Positions 18,515 to 26,621 of a DNA stretch of 64,000 nucleotides are shown here, in pieces. Made by a program: the position numbers and the translations under genes. The stretch is from Thalassobius sp050633445 (lineage in GTDB: Bacteria > Pseudomonadota > Alphaproteobacteria > Rhodobacterales > Rhodobacteraceae), in NCBI GenBank assembly GCA_050633445.1, contig JBOEGN010000034.1:120055-184054 (forward strand), given 5' to 3'. Each line of letters opens with the position of its first letter. Position 1 is the stretch's first letter. The notes under the pieces are model-generated. The model had not been told where the DNA came from. It worked only from the letters and a program-made list of their open reading frames with translations, and searched no databases.

Positions 18515-19288
18515 TTAGGTTTCCAACGACCAGTCCTGCGCTTTGACCTCAAGAGCTTCATCTCTCAGGTAGAAGTGAAAATGCCGCGCTCCATGCCCTT
18601 CCATCTTGACCCAAGGCGTGGGGTCCATATCGTCTCTGGTGTCGCCTGAAATTTCGTAGAACTCGCCCCATGACGGAGCGAGACCGCTGAAACGGCATTG
18701 ACCCGCATACCAACCATGATCATTTACTGATGTAACACGATACCGCTCGCAGCCTGAAAAGCGGACTGTGATTGAGGGGATGTTCTCGTATTCACGATAA
18801 GCATATGGATTTGGCCGCATGTGGGCTAGCAAAGTTTGACCGTCCTGCTCAATCTTGAGGCCGACATCATTTGGATGCGCGTTCCACGTTTCATTGAGGT
18901 GAATAAACGCCGGAAGATCAGCCGCTTGGAAGTGCCAAGGCAGTTCGTCTTTAGAGGTCCAAGTGACGACAAGACGATCTGGCCCCTGCGCCAACGGGCG
19001 TAGAGCTTCGCCAGGTTCGCTGACCAAGACAGCAATACTGCCGCGCTCCGCCATCTTCCTACCAGTCAGGCAGATTCTAAACCGCCCCCCATCGACTTGA
19101 GCGATGGTCAAGTTCTGATCCGCAACCGTCAATACGTCGCCTGCCTCAGGAACGTGAGTGAGGCGATCCAACATCAGGACAGTTCGGGGTTTCCCAGCCT
19201 CATCGTCAGGCAGGTTAAATACATCAGTCAGTCGACCTTTAGGTTTGCGCACACGGTCACTCCACTTGCTGGAAATAACCTTATCCAA
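18515..19288 (-). CDS. Hypothetical protein, 257 residues
   Basis: A long minus-strand frame with ordinary coding composition. The predicted start is TTG at 19288 (LDKVISSKW), with AAAGGG upstream; no ATG is available nearby, so the start is uncertain. The protein is soluble and acidic, with no signal peptide or membrane segment. The N-terminal part (residues 15-100) reads as a small beta-rich domain (VLMLDRLTHVPEAGDVLTV). The C-terminal half has many aromatic residues (NPYAYREYENIPSITVRF). I do not recognise the family. Confidence 0.55.
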   Translation of the reverse strand: MDKVISSKWSDRVRKPKGRLTDVFNLPDDEAGKPRTVLMLDRLTHVPEAGDVLTVADQNLTIAQVDGGRFRICLTGRKMAERGSIAVLVSEPGEALRPLAQGPDRLVVTWTSKDELPWHFQAADLPAFIHLNETWNAHPNDVGLKIEQDGQTLLAHMRPNPYAYREYENIPSITVRFSGCERYRVTSVNDHGWYAGQCRFSGLAPSWGEFYEISGDTRDDMDPTPWVKMEGHGARHFHFYLRDEALEVKAQDWSLET

Positions 19289-19514
19289 AATGAAAACCCT
19301 TTACAAAGCAGACACTCACGCACTGCGCTGCATTCTGTAAAAGGGCTCCGAGCCGACTTGCGGCGGTTCGGCAGCACTGTTGAAGCGATACCGCACACAG
19401 TCCCAACCGCCAGATGACGCCAGCCAGCCCAAAGCGGACCTCGACGCCGGACGCGGCGAACGAATGTAGCGAGCCCAATGTGGCGTGTGTTTGGGCCAAA
19501 AGGAATATAGATAT

Positions 19515-19919
19515 TCAGGGCGCAACGAACTCGGCACGAGTGACGCGAGAGGCTGAGGCATAGAGGTCACGAAGGCGGCTCAGCGTAATTGAAATTGGAT
19601 GTTGAGGCTCAAGCTTTCGGATAGCATTGTCCTGAAAAAAGATCGCGTAGCTACGTAGATATGCTAAATCAGCCTCTTTGAGAGCATCAAGTTTATCTGA
19701 AGTGATGAAACCCTCATAACTAGAGATTGCGGCTCGCAAATCTCCGTTCCTATGCTGGATGTCGGCACGTTTGAGCTGCGCCTTTGCCTGATATTCTAAC
19801 GGAAGTTCAAGCGTCCCTAGCAAGGACAGTGCTTCTTCATATTCATGGGCGTTGTAGAGTTTTGAAAGCTTGCGCCAATGCCAAGATATTTTCGCCGCTC
19901 GTGTTAATCCGATACCCAT
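19515..19919 (-). CDS. Small TPR-like hypothetical protein
   Basis: 134 residues, largely helical, with TPR-like spacing of Ala, Leu and Tyr: WRKLSKLYNAHEYEEALSLL and QAKAQLKRADIQHRNGDLRA. A single-protein interaction role is all that can be suggested. The ribosome-binding site is weak. No partner is evident in the neighbouring genes. Confidence 0.5.
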   Translation of the reverse strand: MGIGLTRAAKISWHWRKLSKLYNAHEYEEALSLLGTLELPLEYQAKAQLKRADIQHRNGDLRAAISSYEGFITSDKLDALKEADLAYLRSYAIFFQDNAIRKLEPQHPISITLSRLRDLYASASRVTRAEFVAP

Positions 19920-20253
19920 TTCGCTGCGTGTCTTTCGCTATTTTCGGCACAAAGTATCAATATGCAGACGGTTTTGTCCAATGTCGCTTTGTCCCGCATT
20001 GCGGCCGTACAACTACGCAAAATGCTGCGAGTGCCTGACAATGTCCGCTTTGGGCTGGGATCGGTCATCCGGTTCGCCGTGCCGAGGCCTGCAAGGTCAA
20101 GATTCGCGCGCTGCACCGCCGCAAGGCAGCTTCGAGCCCAAAGTGCATGATCCTGCTCAGTGACCGAACGGCTGCTTGAGGGGTGCCGATTGCTGGGTTA
20201 ACCTCTAAACCAGAGAGATTGACCAAAGGTTGTATTTTGCGAGGTTCGAATAG
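19920..20253. other. Intergenic stretch carrying dispersed-repeat copy A
   Basis: These 334 bp hold no supportable gene. They contain the 67-bp repeat copy at 19991-20057 and the upstream region of the lipoprotein hydrolase gene. Confidence 0.4.
19991..20057 (+). repeat. 67-bp dispersed repeat, copy A
   Basis: Begins GTCCCGCATTGCGGCCGT and ends ATGTCCGCTTTGGGCTG. It matches 21961-22027 at 61 of 67 positions with no gap by manual alignment. The 15-base end GTCCGCTTTGGGCTG also occurs inverted at 19425-19439. It appears to belong to a short intergenic repeat family. Confidence 0.75.
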
Positions 20254-21177
20254 ATGCACTGTCCAACAGCAAAGAGCATTGCGCTAGGACTTTTTATTAT
20301 GGTCGCTTTGGTCGGCTGTTCGAGCAGAGTTGATTTTGTGGCCGAACTCATAGCACCCAAATCGAGCGTTGACACAATAGCACTCAACGATGAGACATTT
20401 TCGCTAGTGTCTTATCGCACCAGCGATACGTCAAATGCTTCACCAGTATTTTTCATCGGCGGTTCTGGCTGCACCTCACTACGGGCCTACCTGGGCACTT
20501 ATTTTTCTGCGGCGCCAGAGGGGCTTGAGATCATCGGCCTGGAAAAAACCGGCGTTTCAGATCGGGCAACAGGTTCGAGCTGTTCGGATGAGTTTTGGCA
20601 GAGCTACACCTACGATGACCTGTTGCGGCGCAACATCGCTGCGCTTGATCACATTGCACAGCGGTTTGACGTTGAGAAAATACCATTGATTGGAACCTCA
20701 GAGGGTGGTGCGCTTGCTCTGGAGATCGCCGCGTCTACGGACCGAGTTGACCGCCTTGCACTGCTCGGGGCAGGCGCAATGTCACAACGCCAAGAGTTGC
20801 GCCTATTGTTTGACAAACGCGGCCAACAACAAGCGATTGAAACGGTATTTGAGCGGATCGACGCGACTCCTCAAAGTGTTGAGCAAACAGAGTTGGGTCT
20901 GCCTCATCGATATTGGGTCTCCGTTCTTGACCACGACCCAACAGAGTATGCGTCCAATGTATCGGCGCCGACATTGATCATAATCGGCCAGAACGATCAG
21001 AACGTACCTGTGGCATCAGCTCGGCTAGCTAATGCCTTGATAAAGACCTCGGAACTGATCATCTGGCCGGATGCCGACCACACGTTTGACACGCCTTCAG
21101 GCAATCAACGTGACGCGGTCGTCAGTACGGCAGTTCGGTTTGTCATAGGAGCCCCTTGGCGCTCGGTTCAGCCGTAG
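20254..21177 (+). CDS. Alpha/beta-hydrolase-like lipoprotein
   Basis: A 307-residue protein starting with a lipoprotein signal: hydrophobic ALGLFIMVALVGC with lipobox LVGC and then SS, so attachment to a membrane via Cys is predicted. The body is alpha/beta-hydrolase-like: oxyanion region FFIGGSGCTS, nucleophile elbow IGTSEGGALALEI (G-x-S-x-G), then acid/histidine candidates in IIIGQNDQNVP and WPDADHTFD. It resembles an extracytoplasmic esterase or peptidase of unknown substrate. It is followed 46 bp later by a transglycosylase-like gene. Confidence 0.72.
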   Translation: MHCPTAKSIALGLFIMVALVGCSSRVDFVAELIAPKSSVDTIALNDETFSLVSYRTSDTSNASPVFFIGGSGCTSLRAYLGTYFSAAPEGLEIIGLEKTGVSDRATGSSCSDEFWQSYTYDDLLRRNIAALDHIAQRFDVEKIPLIGTSEGGALALEIAASTDRVDRLALLGAGAMSQRQELRLLFDKRGQQQAIETVFERIDATPQSVEQTELGLPHRYWVSVLDHDPTEYASNVSAPTLIIIGQNDQNVPVASARLANALIKTSELIIWPDADHTFDTPSGNQRDAVVSTAVRFVIGAPWRSVQP

Positions 21178-21223
21178 CGCAGGCAAACCCGTATGGCAAA
21201 GAAAGTAGCGAGACATTACTAGA

Positions 21224-21873
21224 ATGAAGCGAATTACTAAAATTGCCGCTCTTGCGCTCATATTCTGCGCCGTGCTTGGCTTTGGTTACGGTGCCATCGG
21301 ATACTGGGACGCTGGTCGTCACGCCAATGAATACGCCAAAGAGGCCGATCGTATAATCGCAGAAGGGCGCGGTCCTAATGCGCTTGGTGCCGAGCGCCTA
21401 AATCAACTTATCAAGGTGCAGGACCCCGGTTTTTGGGAGCATCGAGGGATTGATCTTACCACAGACGGCGCGGGGCTTACGACAATTTCTCAATCGCTTT
21501 CAAAGCGACTTGGCTTTGATGCGTNNGTATCGGGAAAATACGTCAGACTGGGTTTGCTTTTGGCTTGGAAAATCGTCTCGACAAGGATCAAATCCTCGCA
21601 CTCTGGCTTGATACCGTGGAAATGGGGCGTGGCCCTGACGGGTGGATGATCGGCTTCTTTCAGGCAAGTAATATTGCCTACGGCAGGCCTCCTATTGAAC
21701 TCACAGACGGCGAATTTCATCGTCTTGTCGCTGTCCTGATTGCACCGGGGGAATACCGCCTGCTCGAAGAAGATAAGGCGCTTGACGAACGCATTTCTAG
21801 GATCCACAGGCTGTTAGCCGGTGAGTGCGCCCCAACGGGTCTGCGAGACGTCTTGCTAGAAGGTTGCGCATAA
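21224..21873 (+). CDS. GT51 transglycosylase-like protein, frame interrupted by two N bases
   Basis: The frame from 21224 and the frame through 21873 clearly belong to one protein: an N-terminal membrane anchor, QDPGFWEHRGIDLTTDGAGL and TTISQSLSKRLGFDA before the ambiguity, then IGKIRQTGFAFGLENRLDKD and QILALWLDTVEMG after it. This is the pattern of monofunctional peptidoglycan glycosyltransferases (family GT51). The change of frame falls exactly on NN at 21525-21526, so it is a sequencing or assembly gap and not a proven mutation. The usual catalytic Glu of the E-D-x-x-F-x-x-H motif reads Gln here (QDPGFWEH), so activity is doubtful. Confidence 0.7.
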
Positions 21874-21960
21874 CCACGGGAGGCATTTCTGAAAGCCAAT
21901 GAAAATTCTCTCAGTTAACAAAATGCGGCCACCCAATGCTCATTGTTGAACGGCAACAAA

Positions 21961-22027
21961 GTCCCGCATAGCGGCCGTCCATCTACGCAAAATGCTACAA
22001 GTGCCTGCCAATGTCCGCTTTGGGCTG
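21961..22027 (+). repeat. 67-bp dispersed repeat, copy B
   Basis: About 91 percent identical to copy A at 19991-20057 (six substitutions, no gaps, counted by eye). It overlaps the 3' end of the truncated minus-strand HTH gene, suggesting that the repeat or its deletion boundary cut that gene. Confidence 0.75.
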
Positions 22028-22204
22028 TGACCTGCCGGTCGCGCCACAGAAGGGCCAGGACAGCTTGGAGGGACTAGGCCCCGTCTTTCGAAGCTGTTTC
22101 CCGCATTGTTCCCGGCTAATTCCGACCTCCCTGGCGAGCTTCTCTTGGGTGAGTCCGCTTTTGCGGGCTTCAGCTTGAAGCCTTTCTGCAAGAATAGTTG
22201 GCAT
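21995..22204 (-). pseudogene. Truncated helix-turn-helix regulator
   Basis: The ATG at 22204 has a strong site AAGGAGA eight bases upstream. The N-terminus MPTILAERLQAEARKSGLTQ and then EKLAREVGISREQ is a recognisable XRE-type HTH. After about 35 residues the reading changes character (SPSKLSWPFCGAT) and runs into repeat copy B, ending after 69 codons. I read it as a gene with a good 5' end whose 3' part was lost at the repeat. Confidence 0.55.
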
Positions 22205-22800
22205 GGTGTGTGTCTCCTTGATCATCACATGAGAATGATCACTCAAAACTATGAAATATGTCTAGGAAGTGATGGAAGAATATCACAGATTGGATTGAGT
22301 TTTTTGCGGAATTACTAACAAACATTACTCAAAATAGATAACTTATGGGGCTGCTCTAGCCGATCGAGATGATCAAACCGCTAGAAAGAACTCAAAACGA
22401 GGTGCCTTGAAAGGTGATCGATGATCCGGCATCAAATATTCAATCAAAGCATACACCTAAATCAATCAAGTTTATATATGCCTGTTAGGTAAACATGCCT
22501 ACACCACCCTGATCAGGTTCTAATACGTCCCCATCTCCGATGGATTTTTAGACAGATACAGGCTCAAACCCATACCATGCGGTGTTTATCCTAAAGAGGC
22601 ACACAAGCTCAGCTGTATCGGCCAAGGATCAGACAAGGGCGGACAGGGTGGAAAAGAGACAGATCAAGCCGGACAAGGCAGGGTGTGCCTGTGGCGTCTC
22701 TACGGGTGTACCCTGCAAACCCCATGCCAAGATAAGGCTAGGCGCGCTCTGGCCCCCGCTACAGACGTTCTCTGATCGATCCCGGTCCAACCATATCCGC
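22205..22800. other. Non-coding stretch upstream of a decayed gene
   Basis: AT-rich promoter-like DNA lies at 22220-22340 (upstream of the truncated HTH gene), followed by sequence with no gene I can support. Frames at 22582-22842 (+) and 22629-22910 (-) are open but look like chance frames over a decayed gene. Confidence 0.35.
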
Positions 22801-23038
22801 AGCAACGGGCGGGGGCACGGGGGAAACTCGCGGCTCACCTGAAAGAGATAGCAGGGACGCGCGATGATGAAACGGCCCAGTCCTTCGACTTCGCCGCGCG
22901 GACGGTGCACCGCGTCTTCAACAATGATGATTGGAAACAGGGCGGGCGGTTCTATGGAGCAAGGTGGATCAGTTGCTCGAGCCGATTAAGGCCGTACATA
23001 CTGATCGACGGCAACCACACGGTCGAAGTGGACTATTA
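22801..23038 (+). pseudogene. Remnant of an unidentified mobile-element gene
   Basis: In one frame the text reads LAAHLKEIAGTRDDE, then FDFAARTVHRVFNN, WKQGGRFYGARW, and LIDGNHTVEVDY before a stop. A frame one base off continues GLKQAT. The pattern V-H-R-V-F-N-N..G-G-R-F-Y-G is one I associate with hypothetical proteins of mobile elements in related bacteria, normally continuing after DYSGLH. The piece lacks a start and has a frameshift at about 23037. It lies next to the integrase. Confidence 0.45.
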
Positions 23039-23108
23039 GGACTGAAGCAGGCTACTTTGCCTACACAATGGGCAGGGTCACGCAGAATGGCCCAAACTTA
23101 CATACTAA

Positions 23109-24380
23109 TTAGTCGGCCTTGGCAATGGTGAAGCGGTCGATGGCCGCTCTTAACTGTGCCAGCATATAGCCCTCGCGATTATAAACCTCTTGCGTAACGC
23201 CAGAGCGTGCGTGGCCGACTATGCATTGCACGATGGGTTCGGGAACATCTGCTTGGCTCAGTCGCGTTACCACCGTGTGACGCAGGCTATGGAAAACAAG
23301 GCCCGGCTGCTTGATCCCCAGCTTGGGTAAGAAACTCTCATTGCACCAGCGGCCCAAGTTGCGACCGTAGCCTCCATTGGCGCTGTAGCTATAATCTGGG
23401 AACAGGCGTGTGCCGTTCCTGCGACTGTCCACGAACTCGAGAAAGCCAATACGGATCAATTCCGAATGCAGCGGCACTTTGCGCCTCCCAGCCTTCGTCT
23501 TGATGCGCTTATTGTCATCGCCTTCGTCCGTGATGTTCAGGAACCATGTGTCGCCGTCTTGTTGCACGTCTGCAATCTCGAGTTGGCAAATCTCGTTCAG
23601 ACGTGCCCCGGTGAACATGCCCAAGAGCATTCCCCACAGGTGGCTGTCTTTGCACACCAGCCCAGACGGGTTCTCCGTCAATTCGGTATAGATCAGACGC
23701 GCTTGTTGCGGTGTGAAAGGTTTGCGCTCACTCTCGCTGTTCTTATCCTTCTTCACCTTCATACCTTCAAAGAGCGTGTGCGGTGAGTGTCCGTGACGTT
23801 CTGCCCAGTCGAAGAACATCTTGAACATTTGGATGTGGCTGTTGATGGTCTTGGCCGAGATTTTCTTGTGCCCCGGTTCCTTTATAACCTGCATCAACGG
23901 CATGGCCTTCAACGTGGGTTTGGTTTTCCGACTGGCCGGTATCGCCTGCAAGACCTTCTTGACCTGACTCGCATCCTGCTTGGTGATCCTCGCAAGCAAC
24001 CGATTAGGACCGAAGTATTCGACAAGGATACTCAGGTACGCTTGGTTCTGGCTGATAGTTTTGTCGGCCCATTGGCGGGAATGCTCGGCGATGAAATCAT
24101 CCACCGCCGCGCCCAAGGGCGATGACGCGGATAGAGCAGGCGCGGGAGAGGCAATTGCGGCGGACGGGGTCTCGCTAAAGGAATAATGCTCAAGGCGCTC
24201 AGCGGCTTCTAGAACGCGCTTGAGCATGTCGCGGCGTCCTTTGCGTAGCTCAATAGCAATCCAGGGCAGGCTGTCCTGCCAATCCCCGTCCGAAACCCCT
24301 GTCAGCCGCTTGAAGCGAGCGATTGGTAGGTATTGCGGGTTCGCACTTTCGAGTGCGACCAAGCAATCATGATCCAGCAT
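23109..24380 (-). CDS. Tyrosine-type site-specific recombinase/integrase
   Basis: 423 residues. The core-binding domain is at roughly residues 85-220 (DDFIAEHSRQWADKTISQNQ; IQMFKMFFDWAERHG) and the catalytic domain follows. Catalytic residues are visible: Arg in TGARLNEICQLE, a Lys in the beta hairpin near IKTKAGRRKVPL, His/Arg in FHSLRHTVVTRL, His in IVGHARSG and the nucleophile Tyr in QEVYNREG. The frame stays open for 31 codons upstream of the chosen ATG, so the N-terminus is not certain. Its own element cannot be delimited. It is divergent from the DUF3800 gene, with a box cluster between them. Confidence 0.85.
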   Translation of the reverse strand: MLDHDCLVALESANPQYLPIARFKRLTGVSDGDWQDSLPWIAIELRKGRRDMLKRVLEAAERLEHYSFSETPSAAIASPAPALSASSPLGAAVDDFIAEHSRQWADKTISQNQAYLSILVEYFGPNRLLARITKQDASQVKKVLQAIPASRKTKPTLKAMPLMQVIKEPGHKKISAKTINSHIQMFKMFFDWAERHGHSPHTLFEGMKVKKDKNSESERKPFTPQQARLIYTELTENPSGLVCKDSHLWGMLLGMFTGARLNEICQLEIADVQQDGDTWFLNITDEGDDNKRIKTKAGRRKVPLHSELIRIGFLEFVDSRRNGTRLFPDYSYSANGGYGRNLGRWCNESFLPKLGIKQPGLVFHSLRHTVVTRLSQADVPEPIVQCIVGHARSGVTQEVYNREGYMLAQLRAAIDRFTIAKAD

Positions 24381-24459
24381 TTCTTCTCGGGCATCAGCTA
24401 GAGCATTTACAGAAAGTGGGTGTAGGGGGGTACTAACATCTGGACAGAACCTCTAGAGT

Positions 24460-24801
24460 GTCCGAGTTTAGGCAAGTCACTGTAAACTATAGAGTAATGC
24501 GCGTCGTGCGCAGAAAGATGAATGCAAGTGAGAGGGCAAAATGGGCAAACTTTCTAACATTCACCGAACAAACACTTGCACAACTCGGACACAAAGCGTG
24601 CATTTAGGAACGGTTTGATAACAATAGAAAAAACCAACCGTCAGTGCCGGCGGCTTCTGACTAGAATCCAGAAGCTGTCACAAAGAAACTCGGACGCGAC
24701 GTCCGAGTTTGGGGTAGGGTGTCAGCACGGGGCGAAAAGGCCTTATTTCTAACAGTTTGATGGTCCTGAACCAACAGTATGTAGCCGCTCCGAACTCGGA
24801 C
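24460..24801. promoter_or_regulatory. Cluster of five AACTCGGAC / GTCCGAGTT boxes
   Basis: Boxes at 24460-24468 (GTCCGAGTT), 24582-24590 (AACTCGGAC), 24687-24695 and 24701-24709 (a perfect 10-bp inverted repeat AAACTCGGAC-GCGAC-GTCCGAGTTT), and 24793-24801 (AACTCGGAC). Five exact 9-mers in 342 bp between the integrase and the DUF3800 gene cannot be chance. They could be arm-type integrase sites, operators or iterons. Confidence 0.7.
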
Positions 24802-24870
24802 GTCTGAAATGCGCAGTTCACCATTTGTAATTCGGTTGACTCCATTTTAAGTCAGGTGTTCCTATTGCCC

Positions 24871-25761
24871 ATGAGCAGTTCCCCAGAACCTTACGAGTAT
24901 GTTCTTTATATCGATGAAGCCGGAGATGACGGGCTGAAACGTGTGCGGCCCGTTGATGAACGCGGAGCCTCCGAATGGTTGGTAATTTCCGGCGTGTTGG
25001 TGCGAAAAGAAAATGAAGATGCAGTTGTCGATTGGGTCAGGGAAATCCGTCAGGACATAGATGCTCGGCAGGGACCCGCGCTGCATTTTCGCAACCTATC
25101 ACCCACAAAGAAAAAGCGTGCGTGTGCGCTGTTGGTTGAAAAGCCGCTGGTTTGCTTTGCAGTGTGCTCGAATAAAAAGAACATGCGCAGCCATAGCAAT
25201 GAGCGAGCGGCACGTATGGGGGGGAGGCAATGGTTTTATAATTTCTGCGTTCGCTTTCTCATGGAGCGCGTTACGGATCTCTGTCATTCTGACGGAATAA
25301 AGCGTTACAGCCAGCCTAAAAACATCAAGGTCATTTTCAGCCAGAGAGGGGGGCACTCCTATGGGCAAACAAAGGCATACTGGCAGCATCTAAAGATGCA
25401 GGCTGTCGCGGGCACAACGTATCTGCAGAAGTGGCAAATGAGACATGAAGTGTTGAAGTTCAGATTGGTGGACTACGTGCCTCACACGATGAATGCGGGC
25501 CTTCAATTGGCGGATGCCGTAGCCAGCGCATTTTACCAGGCTTGCGACACGCTAGACGTAAAGAATGATCCCGAGCCCGCGAAGCTACTGCAACCCAAAA
25601 TGGCTAGATACGGGGGGACCGCTGCGGATTATGGGGTGGTCCTGCAACCAACGCCACCAAACCGAGCCGAACTTACGGAGCTTCAGAAAGAGATTTTCAT
25701 ATTCTATGGGTATGAGTTTGGGGCGCGTGGGCCCCGGCCCCTCTCGCCTGACGTCCGGTAG
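24871..25761 (+). CDS. DUF3800 domain protein
   Basis: A 296-residue protein (301 if the in-frame GTG at 24856 is used). The N-terminal YVLYIDEAGDDGLKR and the C-terminal HTMNAGLQLADAVASAFYQA are the hallmarks of DUF3800, an RNase H-like-fold family of unknown function common beside mobile elements and defence genes. The first Asp-Glu of YIDEAGDD and the late Asp of LQLAD are the conserved acidic residues. The gene follows the five-box cluster and ends about 95 bp before the proposed left end of the prophage, so it probably belongs to the host or an older island. Confidence 0.75.
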   Translation: MSSSPEPYEYVLYIDEAGDDGLKRVRPVDERGASEWLVISGVLVRKENEDAVVDWVREIRQDIDARQGPALHFRNLSPTKKKRACALLVEKPLVCFAVCSNKKNMRSHSNERAARMGGRQWFYNFCVRFLMERVTDLCHSDGIKRYSQPKNIKVIFSQRGGHSYGQTKAYWQHLKMQAVAGTTYLQKWQMRHEVLKFRLVDYVPHTMNAGLQLADAVASAFYQACDTLDVKNDPEPAKLLQPKMARYGGTAADYGVVLQPTPPNRAELTELQKEIFIFYGYEFGARGPRPLSPDVR

Positions 25762-25854
25762 GCTGCGATCCTCTGCGCAACCGTGAAACCAGGTGCTGAC
25801 ACGTCGTTGCGTGTCGGCCAAGGGGGAGTTCCAGCGTATCCCACGCCTGAAAAG

Positions 25855-25904
25855 TGTCGCATATCTGGTGGAATCTGTCATTAGAAATGTCAGTTTCTGC
25901 GACA
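25855..25904. promoter_or_regulatory. Candidate left terminus with transposase-type repeats
   Basis: TGTCGCA at 25855, TGTCA at 25876 and 25888, and inverted TGCGACA at 25898-25904. The pair TGTCATTAGAAA and (minus strand) TGTCGCAGAAA are similar. Mu-family ends begin 5'-TG and carry several transposase sites, so TG at 25855 is a plausible terminal dinucleotide. The right end is not available for comparison. Confidence 0.4.
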
Positions 25905-25934
25905 TCATTTTGGCTTTCCGAGGTTTAACTAAAG

Positions 25935-26138
25935 CTAGTCAGTACCGGCTTGGCCACCAGGCAGCGTCACGATGGCAGTAACGGTGGTATTGTGCGCCAA
26001 TACCTCGTTTTCGCGGATCAGCTCGCGGATACACGCCGCTGCGCGTTTCATGGCTCGGGCATTGTCATCTGCATGGGTGCGGCTCATCAGGCGGGCGCGG
26101 GCCTCCATGTCATTTGCGATTTCAGCTGGTGATGCCAT
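25935..26138 (-). CDS. Small phage protein, hypothetical
   Basis: 67 residues, mostly helical and charged: MASPAEIANDMEARARLMSR, then CIRELIRENEVLAHNTT. No family recognised. It is the last gene of the minus-strand left-end group, 14 bp after the next gene upstream on that strand, and so probably cotranscribed with it. Confidence 0.5.
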   Translation of the reverse strand: MASPAEIANDMEARARLMSRTHADDNARAMKRAAACIRELIRENEVLAHNTTVTAIVTLPGGQAGTD

Positions 26139-26152
26139 TCCACGGCCTTTTC

Positions 26153-26464
26153 TCAGTTCTTACCATCCTTGCGCCTCATGCGGCGGATGCAGCGGTTCAT
26201 GATGCGGGTGCGTTCGGCCTTCAGTTCTTTAAGTGCGCGTTCCCGCCGGGTGATGCGCCCTTGGAGGGCACCCAGGCGCTTGAGCTCGTCATCGTCGGCA
26301 TGAGCTGTCCAGGGCGCCCCCCGGTCGAAAGGCTCGACTGGTTCATCCTGGCGAGGGCCGATCAGTTCGAAAAGCTGCTGTGCGTCCATGTCGGGCCCGC
26401 CATTATGGCCAACCCTACCTTGTGTAGCGGTTGCCGCTACACGGGGTTTGCGTCGATTAGTCAT
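26153..26464 (-). CDS. Small basic phage protein, hypothetical
   Basis: 103 residues with a mid-region HNGGPDMDAQQLFELIGPRQ and a strongly basic helical C-terminus (ITRRERALKELKAERTRIMN, RCIRRMRRKDGK). The VGHNGGP stretch recurs in small alphaproteobacterial phage and host proteins. Nucleic-acid binding is possible from the charge, but this is inference. Confidence 0.55.
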   Translation of the reverse strand: MTNRRKPRVAATATQGRVGHNGGPDMDAQQLFELIGPRQDEPVEPFDRGAPWTAHADDDELKRLGALQGRITRRERALKELKAERTRIMNRCIRRMRRKDGKN

Positions 26465-26538
26465 TAAGACGTTGAATTATAAGGGGTAATAATGCCTTCG
26501 GCGCGAAGTTTGGAATATGAGTCTCCGACATGGGTTGG

Positions 26539-26565
26539 TCCCCTGCATAGCCCGATGCAGGGGGA
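26539..26565. repeat. 10-bp inverted repeat (hairpin) after the SLATT-like gene
   Basis: TCCCCTGCAT pairs with ATGCAGGGGA around AGCCCG. It lies about 55 bp downstream of the minus-strand gene ending at 26622. No T run follows on either strand. It may end or stabilise the minus-strand transcript. Confidence 0.5.
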
Positions 26566-26621
26566 GCATATATCAGTAAATGGAATATGTGAATCACCCA
26601 AATCGGGCTTCTCGGTGTCAG

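Noticed and set aside
18196..18561. Minus-strand frame of 121 codons
   Set aside because: Composition rich in Cys, Ser and Arg, no ribosome-binding site, and overlap with the end of the better 18515-19288 gene. It looks like a chance frame in degraded intergenic DNA.
22582..22910. Opposed frames at 22582-22842 (+) and 22629-22910 (-)
   Set aside because: Both run over the decayed mobile-element gene read in another frame; neither has a site or family resemblance.
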